Source: Streptomyces sp. NBC_01716
GTDB taxonomy: Bacteria; Actinomycetota; Actinomycetes; Streptomycetales; Streptomycetaceae
Assembly: GCF_036248275.1 (NCBI RefSeq)
Contig: NZ_CP109181.1
Span: forward strand, 4,588,001-4,652,000
Reading direction: 5' to 3'
Length of the DNA: 64,000 nt
The notes beneath the pieces are model-generated. The model did not search any database and was not told the DNA's origin. It saw only the letters and a program-made list of their open reading frames with translations. Each line of letters begins with the position of its first letter. Position 1 is the stretch's first letter. Made by a program: the position numbers and the translations under genes. Below are positions 50,871-59,212 of this stretch, in pieces.

Positions 50871-52466
50871 TTACGGGGCGGGGGACCCGCCCGTCGGCGA
50901 CGGTGACGGGTCCGTCCCCGGTACGCCCGCCTCCTCCGGCAGATGGCGGCTGACCTCCGCCGTCGTCAGCCCCAGTCCGCCCAGGGTGATCTCGTCCCAC
51001 GCCTGGAGCCGCTTCGTCGTGCTGTCCAGGTAGAGCAGCGAGGCCCGGACCTTCTCCGGCTGGTCGTTCTGGACCGCGCGCAGCCCGCCGCCGCCCGCCG
51101 AGCCCTCGATCTTCAGCCGGGTGCCGAGCGGCATGATCTCGGTGTCGCGGCGGTGCACATGGCCGGCCAGCACGAGCGGCACCGTGCCGTCCGTCTCCCT
51201 GGCCGCGATCGGGTTGTGCGCGACGGCGATGTCCACCGGGGTGCCCGCCCGCTCCTGGTCGCGGATGGCCGACGCCAGCCGGACGCCCGCCATCTCCTCG
51301 GCCGGGTCACCGGCGTTGACCAGCGAGCGGTCGGGGGTGAACTGCGGGTCGCCCGTGCCCGCCACCCGGATCCCGGCGACGGTGACGGCGCGGCCCTTGT
51401 CGAGGACATGGACGTTCTTCAGGCCCTCCAGATACTTCTGGGTGGCGGCCGAGTCGTGGTTGCCGCGCACCCAGACGTACGGCGCGCCGAGGTCGGGGAT
51501 CGGGTCGAGGAAGCTGTTCTCGGCGGCCGAGCCGTGGTCCATGGTGTCTCCGGAGTCGATGATCAGGTCGATCTTGTACTGCTCCACGAGCGAGCCGATG
51601 ATGTGCCAGGACGCAGGGTTGAGATGGATGTCGGACACCTGGAGGACGCGCAGGGTGCCCGGGTCCGGCTGGTACGAGGGCAGGGTCGACGTCGCGTCGT
51701 ACAGCTTGGTCACGTTGGTGACCAGCCGTGCCAACTCCTTCTGGTAGACGTCGAATTCGGTGACGATCGAGCGCGCGCTGCCGACGACCTGCGGGGCCGA
51801 GGAGAGCAGCCCGGAGAAGCGGGGCTCCAGCACGGACTTCGGGTTGAAGGTCGCGAACGCGGTGGCGCCGGACGCGGTCAGCAGCACGAGCGCGAGCCCG
51901 CCGGCGGCCAGCGCGCGGCGGGGGCGGCGGTAGACGGCCAGACCGAGGGCGGTGGCGCCCGAGACGACGGCGACACAGGACCGTACCGCCAGCTCCGTCG
52001 TCCCGACCAGGACATCGCTGGCCACTTCCTCCTGGAGACCGGAGAGGCGTTCGGGGTGCTCGACCAGGGCCTGCGAGCGGACCGGGTCGAGCTGGTCGAC
52101 GTCGACATCGAGGCGGATCGGGGCCGTGTGGGAGTCGAGTTCCAGCGCGCCGAGCGGCGAGACGTTGATCTTCGTGCCGCCGGTGAAGGAGGGACGCAGG
52201 GTCATCTTGGTGTCCATCGGGCCCACCGGCGTCCGCACACTGCCCACGATCAGCAGCCCGAGCCAGGCGCCGAGCACAACGACCGCGATGAGGCCGAGCG
52301 CGCGGGTGTAGGGGTGCGGGGAGCTGACGAGGGCACTGGTCGGTCCGTCGCCGCGGGACCGGTAGTGCCGCCGGATTCGGCCGATCGCCGTGAGCGCGGT
52401 ACGGAACGGGACACGTCGTACGTCGCGGGCCATTGGGCGCGTATGCCCAGGGGGGCGCGCGATCAT
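50871..52466 (-). CDS. Membrane metallophosphoesterase
   Basis: A protein of 531 residues. ATG 52466 has GGAG 7 bases upstream; the ATG 11 codons later (52433) is the alternative and lacks one. An N-terminal membrane helix (GLIAVVVLGAWLGLLIVGSV) is followed by an outer-facing beta region with DVDVDQLDPVRSQALVEHPE, then two more helices (about 175-225). The C-terminal calcineurin-like phosphoesterase has VSDIHLNP, IDSGDTMDHG, RGNHDS, VAHNP and AGHVHRRD. A Ser/Pro tail ends the protein. The substrate is unknown; topology puts the active site outside the cell. Confidence 0.9.
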   Translation of the reverse strand: MIARPPGHTRPMARDVRRVPFRTALTAIGRIRRHYRSRGDGPTSALVSSPHPYTRALGLIAVVVLGAWLGLLIVGSVRTPVGPMDTKMTLRPSFTGGTKINVSPLGALELDSHTAPIRLDVDVDQLDPVRSQALVEHPERLSGLQEEVASDVLVGTTELAVRSCVAVVSGATALGLAVYRRPRRALAAGGLALVLLTASGATAFATFNPKSVLEPRFSGLLSSAPQVVGSARSIVTEFDVYQKELARLVTNVTKLYDATSTLPSYQPDPGTLRVLQVSDIHLNPASWHIIGSLVEQYKIDLIIDSGDTMDHGSAAENSFLDPIPDLGAPYVWVRGNHDSAATQKYLEGLKNVHVLDKGRAVTVAGIRVAGTGDPQFTPDRSLVNAGDPAEEMAGVRLASAIRDQERAGTPVDIAVAHNPIAARETDGTVPLVLAGHVHRRDTEIMPLGTRLKIEGSAGGGGLRAVQNDQPEKVRASLLYLDSTTKRLQAWDEITLGGLGLTTAEVSRHLPEEAGVPGTDPSPSPTGGSPAP

Positions 52467-52517
52467 GCGTGGGCTCCGCCGTGCCCCGATCCTGGTGACC
52501 TGCGTGACAATGGCGGG

Positions 52518-52895
52518 GTGCTGGAGATGACGCGCGAGGAGTTCGAGGAACTGGTGGCCGAGGCGCTCGACCGGATCCCGCCGGAGCTGATGCGGCTGAT
52601 GGACAACGTCGCGGTGTTCGTGGAGGACGAGCCCGATCCGGCGGCGGCGAAGGAGTCGGGGGAGGAGTTCGACGCCGATCTGCTCGGGCTCTACGAGGGG
52701 ACGCCGCTGACCGACCGCGGCGAGTGGTACGCGGGGGTGCTGCCGGACCGGATCACGATCTACCGGGGGCCGACGCTGCGGATGTGCGAGACACGCGAGG
52801 ACGTGGTGGCCGAGACGGAGATCACGGTGGTGCACGAGATCGCGCACCACTTCGGGATCGACGACGAGCGGCTGCACGAGCTGGGGTACGGGTGA
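52518..52895 (+). CDS. Small zincin-like metallopeptidase
   Basis: A protein of 125 residues. GTG 52518 is preferred because a -10-like GACAAT lies 7 bases upstream, fitting a leaderless message; ATG 52527 is an alternative. The sequence TREEFEELVAEALDRIPPEL, then YRGPTLRMCETREDVVAE and HEIAHHFGIDDERLHELG, gives a zinc-binding HExxHxxG-type site with a third Asp ligand. This is the MPN-like MTP/DUF3407-era 'metallopeptidase family protein' group, common but uncharacterised. Its stop overlaps the first fluoride-channel gene. Confidence 0.9.
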   Translation: MLEMTREEFEELVAEALDRIPPELMRLMDNVAVFVEDEPDPAAAKESGEEFDADLLGLYEGTPLTDRGEWYAGVLPDRITIYRGPTLRMCETREDVVAETEITVVHEIAHHFGIDDERLHELGYG

Positions 52896-53398
52896 GCGGG
52901 GGCTTTGAGGGCGGGCAGGTCGGGTCCGCTGAGGAGCCGGTAGACCCCGATGTCGATCTGCGGGTACCGGGCCAGCGCGCCGAGACGGCCGGGCACCGGC
53001 TGTGGCAGGTGCTGGCCGTGATCTCGGCGGGCGGTGCGGCGGGCGCGACGGCGCGGTACGGCGCGGAGCGGCTGTGGCCCACGGCCGACGGCGCGTTCCC
53101 CTGGACGACCTTCGTGGTGAACGTGCTGGGGTGCGGGCTGATCGGCGTGCTGATGGTGCTGGTCGCCGAGGGCGGCTGGTCGGTCCATCCGCTGGTGCGG
53201 CCGTTCCTGGGGGTGGGGGTGCTGGGCGGTTTCACGACGTTCTCGACGTACACGCTGGACTTCCTGCGGCTGGTGCGGCACGGCGAGGCGCCGGCCGCGC
53301 TGGGGTACGCGGCCCTGACGTTCGCGGGCGCGATGGCGGCGGTGTGGCTGGCGGCGACGCTCACGCGCCGCGCCGTGGGGCCGGTGACCGCGCCGTGA
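52892..53398 (+). CDS. crcB: Fluoride efflux channel CrcB/FluC, first copy
   Basis: A protein of 168 residues from a GTG overlapping the preceding stop. An N-terminal extension of about 40 soluble residues precedes the channel. Four membrane helices follow with the Fluc marks: GGAAGATARYGAERL, TFVVNVLGCGLIGVLM and LGGFTTFSTYTLDFL. Fluc channels are antiparallel dimers exporting fluoride. A second, shorter copy follows at once, which indicates the heterodimeric arrangement found in many Gram-positives. Confidence 0.93.
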   Translation: MSGGFEGGQVGSAEEPVDPDVDLRVPGQRAETAGHRLWQVLAVISAGGAAGATARYGAERLWPTADGAFPWTTFVVNVLGCGLIGVLMVLVAEGGWSVHPLVRPFLGVGVLGGFTTFSTYTLDFLRLVRHGEAPAALGYAALTFAGAMAAVWLAATLTRRAVGPVTAP

Positions 53399-53748
53399 AC
53401 TGGCTGCTGGTGGTCCTGGGCGGCGCGGCCGGGGCGCCGCTGCGCTATCTGACGGACCGTGCGGTGCAGGCGCGGCACCAAACCCTGTTCCCCTGGGGGA
53501 CGTTCACCGTCAACGTGGCGGGGAGCCTGGTGCTGGGTGTGCTGGCAGGGGCGACCGTGTCGTCGGCGACGTACGCGCTCATCGGCACGGGGCTGTGCGG
53601 GGCACTGACGACGTACTCGACGTTCTCGTACGAGACCTTGCGGCTGGCCGAGCGCGGGGCGGGGCTGGTGGCCGGCGCGTATGTGACGGCGTCGGTGCTG
53701 GCGGGGCTCGGCGCGGTGTGGGCGGGGTGGGAGCTGGGGGCGCTCTGA
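53395..53748 (+). CDS. crcB: Fluoride efflux channel CrcB/FluC, second copy
   Basis: A protein of 117 residues from a GTG overlapping the first copy's stop (GTGA). Four helices with VLGGAAGAPLRYLTDRAV, GTFTVNVAGSLVLGVLAG and CGALTTYSTFSYETLRL, containing the polar track (Asn, TT-STFS) and phenylalanines of the fluoride pore. It lacks the N-terminal extension of the first copy. The pair should assemble as an antiparallel heterodimer. No fluoride riboswitch was recognised upstream of the operon. Confidence 0.93.
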   Translation: MNWLLVVLGGAAGAPLRYLTDRAVQARHQTLFPWGTFTVNVAGSLVLGVLAGATVSSATYALIGTGLCGALTTYSTFSYETLRLAERGAGLVAGAYVTASVLAGLGAVWAGWELGAL

Positions 53749-53905
53749 GAGCCCGCCGGGCGGCCGGCCCGAAAGGCCGGTCCCGCTTGGGTGCGTGGCG
53801 GGCGTGTCCCTCGCGGGGGAAAGGAAGTTGGGCAGGGCAATCCTCTCCCTGCCGGCGGGCTCCCTTCGGCGGGCGAGCCGTTTCACGCCCCCGGAGGTGC
53901 CCCGC

Positions 53906-54487
53906 GTGCGCCAGTTGTCCGCCCCCGGCCGTTTCGCCGTCTGGATCGTCACCTCGCTGGCCGTCGCCACCTCCACCGGCTGTATGAGCGTCGGGGACAA
54001 CGAAGGGAAGCCGGCCCCCTCGCGATCGGCCGAGCGGTCCGGGGCCGCGGCCGAGGAGGACGGCGGTACGGCGGCGGACGCCGGTGCGGGCCTGCCGGCC
54101 GGCGGCCCGAGCGGCGAGGGGCCGAGGGGCGCCGAGAAGACCGGCAAGCACGGTGAGAAGGGGAAGCCGGGCGATCCGGAGGCCTCGGGCGACCCGTCGG
54201 CGAAGCCGTCCAAGGGCCCGGACGGCAAGCCGCTGCCTCCCGCGCCGAGGCCGCCGGGCGGCGACGTACCGCCCGAGGAACAGCCGACCAGGACCCCGCC
54301 GCCGCCTTCCGAGCCGCCCCCGCCGGACCCGCCCGCGGAACCTCCGGCGCAGCCGGAGCCGAGCGGCCCGCCGGACCTGCCGTCGGCGTCGCCGGCGGCG
54401 GACGTACGGACGAACGCGCAGGGGCCGGGGGACGGGGCCGGGATGCGGAAGGAGCCCGCGGCGTCGCCGCAGTTGGGGCCGGTGTGA
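53906..54487 (+). CDS. Proline-rich lipoprotein-like hypothetical protein
   Basis: A protein of 193 residues from GTG 53906 with GGAGG 8 bases upstream; the longer frame to 53795 is unsupported. The signal-like segment FAVWIVTSLAVATSTGCMSV ends in a lipobox-like STGC, so it is probably a membrane-anchored lipoprotein. The rest is low complexity: Glu/Gly/Lys-rich, then Pro-rich with runs such as TPPPPSEPPPPDPPAEPPAQ. Such tails can span the cell wall. No domain is seen and the family is unknown. Confidence 0.65.
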   Translation: MRQLSAPGRFAVWIVTSLAVATSTGCMSVGDNEGKPAPSRSAERSGAAAEEDGGTAADAGAGLPAGGPSGEGPRGAEKTGKHGEKGKPGDPEASGDPSAKPSKGPDGKPLPPAPRPPGGDVPPEEQPTRTPPPPSEPPPPDPPAEPPAQPEPSGPPDLPSASPAADVRTNAQGPGDGAGMRKEPAASPQLGPV

Positions 54488-54788
54488 CGGCGGGGGCCGG
54501 TGTGAGGGCTGGTGTGACGGCCGGAGTGAGGGGCCGTGTGAGGGGCCGTGTGAGGGCCGGGGACCGGCCGGCCTGGCCGGTGTGAGGCGGATCGCGGGGA
54601 AGCGGTTTGCCAGGGAGGGGGAGCGGTGCGTATGGTAGTAGATCGTTTGATCATTGCCTGGCGCCGACACAGAAGAGCGCCGCGTGGCGCGTACTCTCCC
54701 TTGCCGTGGCTGACCGCATCGAGGCGGTCGAATTGCGAATCACGGAGTTTGGGCGCGTGCCGAGACTCCGGAAGGTTTCGCATTTCGC
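54488..54788 (+). repeat. GTGTGA-type tandem repeats, then the leader of the DEAD-box gene
   Basis: From about 54481 to 54560 there are six imperfect 12-13 bp units around GGCCGTGTGAGG, giving a run of regularly spaced GTGTGA/GTGAGG words. The remaining 230 bp hold no gene but form the upstream region of the helicase, with an AT-rich promoter-like patch GTAGTAGATCGTTTGATCAT (54633-54652) and an estimated leader of over 100 bases. Confidence 0.6.
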
Positions 54789-56951
54789 ATGTCCATTTCC
54801 AGTACTGACCACACCGTCATGCCCGAGAACGAGTCCAACGATTCGGCGGGCTCGATCGACGGCGTCACGACCGACGCCGTTGAGGCGACCGAGGCCCCCG
54901 CGGCCCCCAAGACCCCCGAAGTCACCTTCGGCGACCTGGGGTTGCCCGAGGGCATCGTCCGCAAGCTCACCCAGAACGGCGTCATCGCCCCCTTCCCGAT
55001 CCAGGCCGCGACCATCCCGGACGCCCTGGCCGGCAAGGACATCCTGGGCCGCGGCCGTACCGGCTCCGGCAAGACCCTCGCGTTCGGTCTGCCGCTGCTG
55101 GCGACCCTCGCCGAGGGCCACACCGAGAAGAAGAAGCCCCGCGGCGTCATCCTGACCCCGACCCGCGAGCTGGCGATGCAGGTCGCCGACGCCCTCCAGC
55201 CGTACGGCGACGTGCTCGGCCTGAAGATGAAGGTCGTCTGCGGCGGTACGTCGATGGGCAACCAGATCTACGCGCTGGAGCGCGGTGTCGACGTCCTCGT
55301 CGCCACCCCGGGCCGGCTGCGCGACATCATCAACCGCGGCGCGTGCTCGCTGGAGAACGTGCAGATCGCGATCCTCGACGAGGCCGACCAGATGTCCGAC
55401 CTGGGCTTCCTGCCCGAGGTCACCGAGCTGCTCGACCTGGTGCCGACCGGCGGCCAGCGCATGCTCTTCTCCGCCACGATGGAGAACGAGATCAGCACCC
55501 TGGTCAAGCGCTACCTGAAGAACCCCGTGCACCACGAGGTCGACAGCGCGCAGGGCAACGTCACGACCATGAGCCACCACGTGCTCGTCGTGAAGCCCAA
55601 GGACAAGGCGCCGGTCACGGCGGCGATCGCGGCGCGCAAGGGCCGCACGATCATCTTCGTCCGTACGCAGCTGGGCGCCGACCGGATCGCCGAGCAGCTC
55701 CGCGACTCGGGTGTGAAGGCCGACGCGCTGCACGGCGGTATGACGCAGGGCGCGCGCACCCGGACGCTGGCGGACTTCAAGGAGGGTCACGTCAACGCGC
55801 TCGTCGCGACCGACGTGGCCGCCCGCGGTATCCACGTCGACGGCATCGACCTGGTCCTGAACGTGGACCCGGCCGGCGACCACAAGGACTACCTGCACCG
55901 CTCGGGCCGTACGGCGCGCGCCGGCAAGTCCGGCGTCGTCGTCTCGCTGGCCCTGCCGCACCAGCGCCGCCAGATCTTCCGGCTGATGGAGGACGCGGGC
56001 GTCGACGCCGCGCGTCACATGGTCGCCGGGGCCGGCGCGTTCGAGCCGGAGGTCGCCGAGATCACCGGCGCCCGTTCGCTGACCGAGGTCCAGGCCGACT
56101 CCGCGAACAACTCCGCCAAGCAGGCCGAGCGCGAGGTCGCCGATCTGACCAAGGAGCTGGAGCGCCTCCAGCGCCGGGCCGGCGAGCTGCGCGAGGAGGC
56201 CGACCGCCTCGTCGCCCGCGCCGCGCGCGAGCGTGGGGACGACCCGGAGGCGGCGGTGGCGGAGGTCACGGCCGAGGCCGTGGCGGCCATCGAGGCGGCG
56301 TCGGCAGCCGCGTCCGTACCGGCCCAGACACCGCGCGACGACCGCGGCAACTACGCGCGCCGTGACGACCGCGGCGAGCGCAGCGGCCGTGGTGGCGCGA
56401 AGGGCTACACGCCGCGCGACGGCGGCAGCGGCGACCGCGGCGGTTTCCAGCGCCGCGAGGAGCGCGGCAACTACGGCCGTCGCGACGACCGCGGTGGCGA
56501 GCGGGGCGGCTTCCAGCGCCGTGACGACCGCCCGGCGGGCGGCGGTTACCAGCGTCGTGACGATCGTCCGGCCGGTGGTGGCTACCAGCGTCGTGACGAT
56601 CGTCCGGCCGGTGGTGGCTACCAGCGTCGTGATGACCGTCCGGCCGGTGGCGGCTACCAGGGCCGCGACGACCGTGGCAACTACGGCCGTCGTGACGACC
56701 GCGCCTCGGGCGGCGGCGACCGCCGTGACGGCGCCCGCTCCTTCGAGCGCCGCGAGCACCGTCCCACCGGTGACCGCCCGTTCAACCGCGACCGCCGCGA
56801 CGACCGCCCCTCGGGCAGCTTCCGCTCGGGCGGCCACGACCGCCCGTCGGGCCGCCGCGACGACCACCGCGGAGGCACGACCGGCACGGGCACGAGCACG
56901 GGCTCGTTCGGCCGCCGCGACGACAAGCCGCGCTGGAAGCGCAACGGCTGA
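54789..56951 (+). CDS. DEAD-box RNA helicase with RGG/RDD-repeat tail
   Basis: A protein of 720 residues from ATG 54789 with GGAAGG 8 bases upstream. The helicase core shows FGDLGLPEGIVRKLTQNG (Q-motif region), GRGRTGSGKTLAFGLP, TPTRELAMQV, the DEAD-type box as DEAD in AILDEADQMSDLGF, SATM, and the second lobe with ALVATDVAARGIHVDGIDLVL and HRSGRTARAGKSG. A coiled-coil-like stretch (residues 440-490) precedes an Arg/Asp/Gly-rich tail with four RRDDRPAGGGYQ-type repeats. Likely a cold-shock/ribosome-assembly helicase of the RhlE/CshA kind. Confidence 0.93.
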   Translation: MSISSTDHTVMPENESNDSAGSIDGVTTDAVEATEAPAAPKTPEVTFGDLGLPEGIVRKLTQNGVIAPFPIQAATIPDALAGKDILGRGRTGSGKTLAFGLPLLATLAEGHTEKKKPRGVILTPTRELAMQVADALQPYGDVLGLKMKVVCGGTSMGNQIYALERGVDVLVATPGRLRDIINRGACSLENVQIAILDEADQMSDLGFLPEVTELLDLVPTGGQRMLFSATMENEISTLVKRYLKNPVHHEVDSAQGNVTTMSHHVLVVKPKDKAPVTAAIAARKGRTIIFVRTQLGADRIAEQLRDSGVKADALHGGMTQGARTRTLADFKEGHVNALVATDVAARGIHVDGIDLVLNVDPAGDHKDYLHRSGRTARAGKSGVVVSLALPHQRRQIFRLMEDAGVDAARHMVAGAGAFEPEVAEITGARSLTEVQADSANNSAKQAEREVADLTKELERLQRRAGELREEADRLVARAARERGDDPEAAVAEVTAEAVAAIEAASAAASVPAQTPRDDRGNYARRDDRGERSGRGGAKGYTPRDGGSGDRGGFQRREERGNYGRRDDRGGERGGFQRRDDRPAGGGYQRRDDRPAGGGYQRRDDRPAGGGYQRRDDRPAGGGYQGRDDRGNYGRRDDRASGGGDRRDGARSFERREHRPTGDRPFNRDRRDDRPSGSFRSGGHDRPSGRRDDHRGGTTGTGTSTGSFGRRDDKPRWKRNG
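56517..56660 (+). repeat. Four 36-bp tandem repeats in the helicase tail
   Basis: Units at 56517, 56553, 56589 and 56625 each encode RRDDRPAGGGYQ; the second and third are identical in DNA (CGTCGTGACGATCGTCCGGC at their start). Recent duplication or slippage is likely, so copy number may differ between strains. Confidence 0.8.
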
Positions 56952-57088
56952 CCACCGATCGACGGGGCCCGTACCGCACCGAATCCCGGCTGCGCTACGG
57001 GCCCCGCCCCGTGGTCTCCCTCCACCACCGGGGGATACCCGATCGGCTGCCCGCCCGGGGCGGGCTATGCTCGTGGATGACTCGTCAG

Positions 57089-57161
57089 GGGCCGTTAGCT
57101 CAATTGGCAGAGCAGCGGACTTTTAATCCGTTGGTTGTGGGTTCGAGTCCCACACGGCCTA
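57089..57161 (+). tRNA. tRNA-Lys (anticodon TTT)
   Basis: Acceptor GGGCCGT, D-arm GCTC...GAGC, anticodon stem CGGAC/ATCCG-type around the loop with TTT, T-arm GTGGGTTCGAGTCCCAC, acceptor ACGGCCT and discriminator A; no full CCA. It is followed 7 bp later by a strong terminator and then by DNA of lower GC, making it a possible boundary of the acquired region. Confidence 0.95.
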
Positions 57162-57167
57162 CCTCTA

Positions 57168-57200
57168 AGCCCCAGCTCAGCGCAGTGCTGAGCTGGGGCT
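57168..57200 (+). terminator. Hairpin terminator after tRNA-Lys
   Basis: A 14-bp perfect stem AGCCCCAGCTCAGC / GCTGAGCTGGGGCT with loop GCAGT, right behind the tRNA. There is no long T-run. Confidence 0.8.
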
Positions 57201-57348
57201 GACGTCGTCTCAGGGGGCAAGTCGGGCGCCTGCTCGCCCGCTGCTCGCCCGAACTGCTGACGATCACGGCAAGACGAAGCCCTGCCCATCGGGGTGCTTC
57301 TTGGGTTCTGGTGGGCGGGGCGGTCTCAGCGGCTGACGGTGCAGGGCT

Positions 57349-57627
57349 TCAGGCTCGCCGGGTCAGGGACGGGGCGAACAGATCGCCTGAACCCCGAAAA
57401 ACACCGACGCCGTCCAGGGTGTGCTCGCGATCATCCCCCACGCGAACAAGACGAGCGTGGCCGCCGCTTGGGCCTTGCGCTCCTTGTCGGCGGCTTCGTC
57501 TTCGGGGACCAGCTCCAGGAAGCGCTCGGGGAATTCGTCGGTGGGCCAGGCGCCGGGTGCGGGCGTTGTTCGTCTCGCCGGTCACCACCGGGAGGTATTT
57601 CTCCGCCTCGCGCACGAGATCGGGCAT
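57349..57627 (-). pseudogene. Broken gene of unknown function next to tRNA-Lys
   Basis: The minus strand begins MPDLVREAEKYLPVVTGETNN in one frame. It then appears to continue in another frame as PTDEFPERFLELVPEDEA, KERKAQAAATLVLFAWGMIA and STPWTASVFFGV. Neither part alone makes a full protein, so a frameshift is likely near 57545. The second half has a hydrophobic stretch. I do not recognise the family. It lies between tRNA-Lys and the biosynthetic genes, the usual place for decayed mobile-element genes. Confidence 0.45.
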
Positions 57628-57756
57628 CTGAGGGCCATGGAGGGCGAGTTGGCGCGCAGCGCGACTGACTGGACGTCCGTACGCGGGGCAGAATACCGAC
57701 CAGTCGAAATAGGGTGGCCCGTCAGCCCGGGAAGAGGGGCCGATGTCCGCGGCCGG

Positions 57757-58434
57757 TCATATGGCAATCGAGGCCAATGTCAGACCGAAACCTACCAGGA
57801 CCAGGCCCGTCAGCCGCTCGACCCATCTCTGAGCTCGCTGCTGTGGGCGTGCGTGCCGCCGCTGGTTCTGGCGACGGCGGCTAATCAGCCGTCGCGTGGC
57901 AGGAACACACCACGACAGCAAGCCGAACCACACGATGTTCAGCAGGGCATGTGCCAGCGCGTACAGCAACGTCATGGAGAAGGCAGGGGCATTCGGTGGG
58001 ATGAACTGAGGTAGCAGACTGACGTAGAAAATAAGCGCCTTAGGATTGAGAAGGTTCGTCGAGAGACCTGTGGCAAAGCTTCGGCGGGGTGCCGCTTCTG
58101 CCGCCTGGGTATGCTTCGTGGCTCGCGAAACCGCCTTGGAGCGTGAGGCGGCCAAAGCATGCACACCGAGCCAGATGAGCCAGAGAGCCCCAGCAACCTG
58201 CAGAATCCGGAATCCTATGGGGGAAGCCGCCAACAGCGCTGCCACGCCCACCGCTGAGGTAATTCCCCATACTGCGAGCCCTACCGACACCCCTAGCCCT
58301 GTCATGAAGGCCATACGTCCGCCCCAACGCACTGCGGTCCGCAGGACGAGGGCACTGTCCGGCCCCGGGGTGACGGTGAGCAAGGCGGCGGTCGCAATGA
58401 ACGCGATGCACGCCGAGAGAATGTCGGAGCTCAT
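57757..58434 (-). CDS. LysE/RhtB-family exporter
   Basis: A protein of 225 residues from ATG 58434. It has about six membrane helices and the conserved N-terminal TAALLTVTPGPDSALVLRTA of the LysE superfamily, then FATGLSTNLLNPKALIFYVSLLPQF, also typical. A basic loop (RRLISRRRQNQRRHARPQQR) precedes the last helix. Members export amino acids or similar small molecules. At the end of a biosynthetic operon it is a good candidate for product export or self-protection (inference). The gap to the thioesterase gene is 91 bp. Confidence 0.92.
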   Translation of the reverse strand: MSSDILSACIAFIATAALLTVTPGPDSALVLRTAVRWGGRMAFMTGLGVSVGLAVWGITSAVGVAALLAASPIGFRILQVAGALWLIWLGVHALAASRSKAVSRATKHTQAAEAAPRRSFATGLSTNLLNPKALIFYVSLLPQFIPPNAPAFSMTLLYALAHALLNIVWFGLLSWCVPATRRLISRRRQNQRRHARPQQRAQRWVERLTGLVLVGFGLTLASIAI

Positions 58435-58525
58435 GGTGTCTTTTCATTGGTGAGCGTAGGAACCGGTCGGCCGCTGGGCAACGACCCTCCGGATTGGGGA
58501 AAACATGGCAGCGCGCACCTGATAA

Positions 58526-59212
58526 TCAGGCTCTGATCTCGTCCAGCCAGGCAGCAAACTCGGAAGAACGCAGAAGGTCCGAGTGGCCACCGGGAAAGGA
58601 CCGGTGCGTGCACTTCTCGGTGGTTGCACGAACCCAGGCTTGGATCCCATCGCCAGTGGCCAGAAAATCCTCTTCACCACGTGCCGCAAAGACCGGACAC
58701 CGGACTTTTGGATGAGCTGCTTGTGTGAATTCTCTCAGTAGCATGAGGTCTTGCATGGCCGTTTCGATAACAATGTCCCGCCAGTCGTCCGACTCATCAG
58801 AAAAAAGCCCGGGATCGATACGGTCCAGGTAGGCGGCGGCGTCCGAAGAACTCTGAGTGATTGACTCGGGTATCGTCAGCAGTGCGGGTGCCGTGGCACC
58901 CGTGACCACCAATGCGGAAACGTGTGCCCCGATTGCCTCCAGTTCGGTTGCCGTGACATAGGCGACGTAGGCGCCGTAACTATGTCCGACGAGTACCGGG
59001 CCAAGCGGCTGCAGACGTGTTACTGGGTCGACGCACGACTTCACGACCTCTGCGAATGATGTGGCTGCTTTACCGAAGTCCCGACCGAAACGACCTGGAT
59101 ATCGGGCGATCCGCGCCGAAGGACCCAAAGCGCGTAGCAATGGCTGTAGTTCACTTCCGAATGAGCCGGCGCCCGGGAACAGGACGACGTCAGGGGTTCC
59201 GGAACTCACCAT
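58526..59212 (-). CDS. Type II thioesterase (alpha/beta hydrolase)
   Basis: A protein of 228 residues. ATG 59212 overlaps the TGA of the asparagine-synthetase-like gene (TGATG), which fixes the start; the longer frame lies inside that gene. Nucleophile Ser78 in VLVGHSYGAYVAY, an acidic residue in AARGEEDFLATG, and the C-terminal histidine in FPGGHSDLL give the triad. Type II thioesterases in NRPS/PKS clusters remove wrong acyl groups from carrier proteins, and some release products. The neighbour with a carrier domain supports this role. Confidence 0.9.
   Translation of the reverse strand: MVSSGTPDVVLFPGAGSFGSELQPLLRALGPSARIARYPGRFGRDFGKAATSFAEVVKSCVDPVTRLQPLGPVLVGHSYGAYVAYVTATELEAIGAHVSALVVTGATAPALLTIPESITQSSSDAAAYLDRIDPGLFSDESDDWRDIVIETAMQDLMLLREFTQAAHPKVRCPVFAARGEEDFLATGDGIQAWVRATTEKCTHRSFPGGHSDLLRSSEFAAWLDEIRA

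Noticed and set aside
52400..52520. Fluoride riboswitch upstream of the crcB pair
   Set aside because: No match to the conserved fluoride-aptamer core was recognised, and the upstream gene overlaps crcB.
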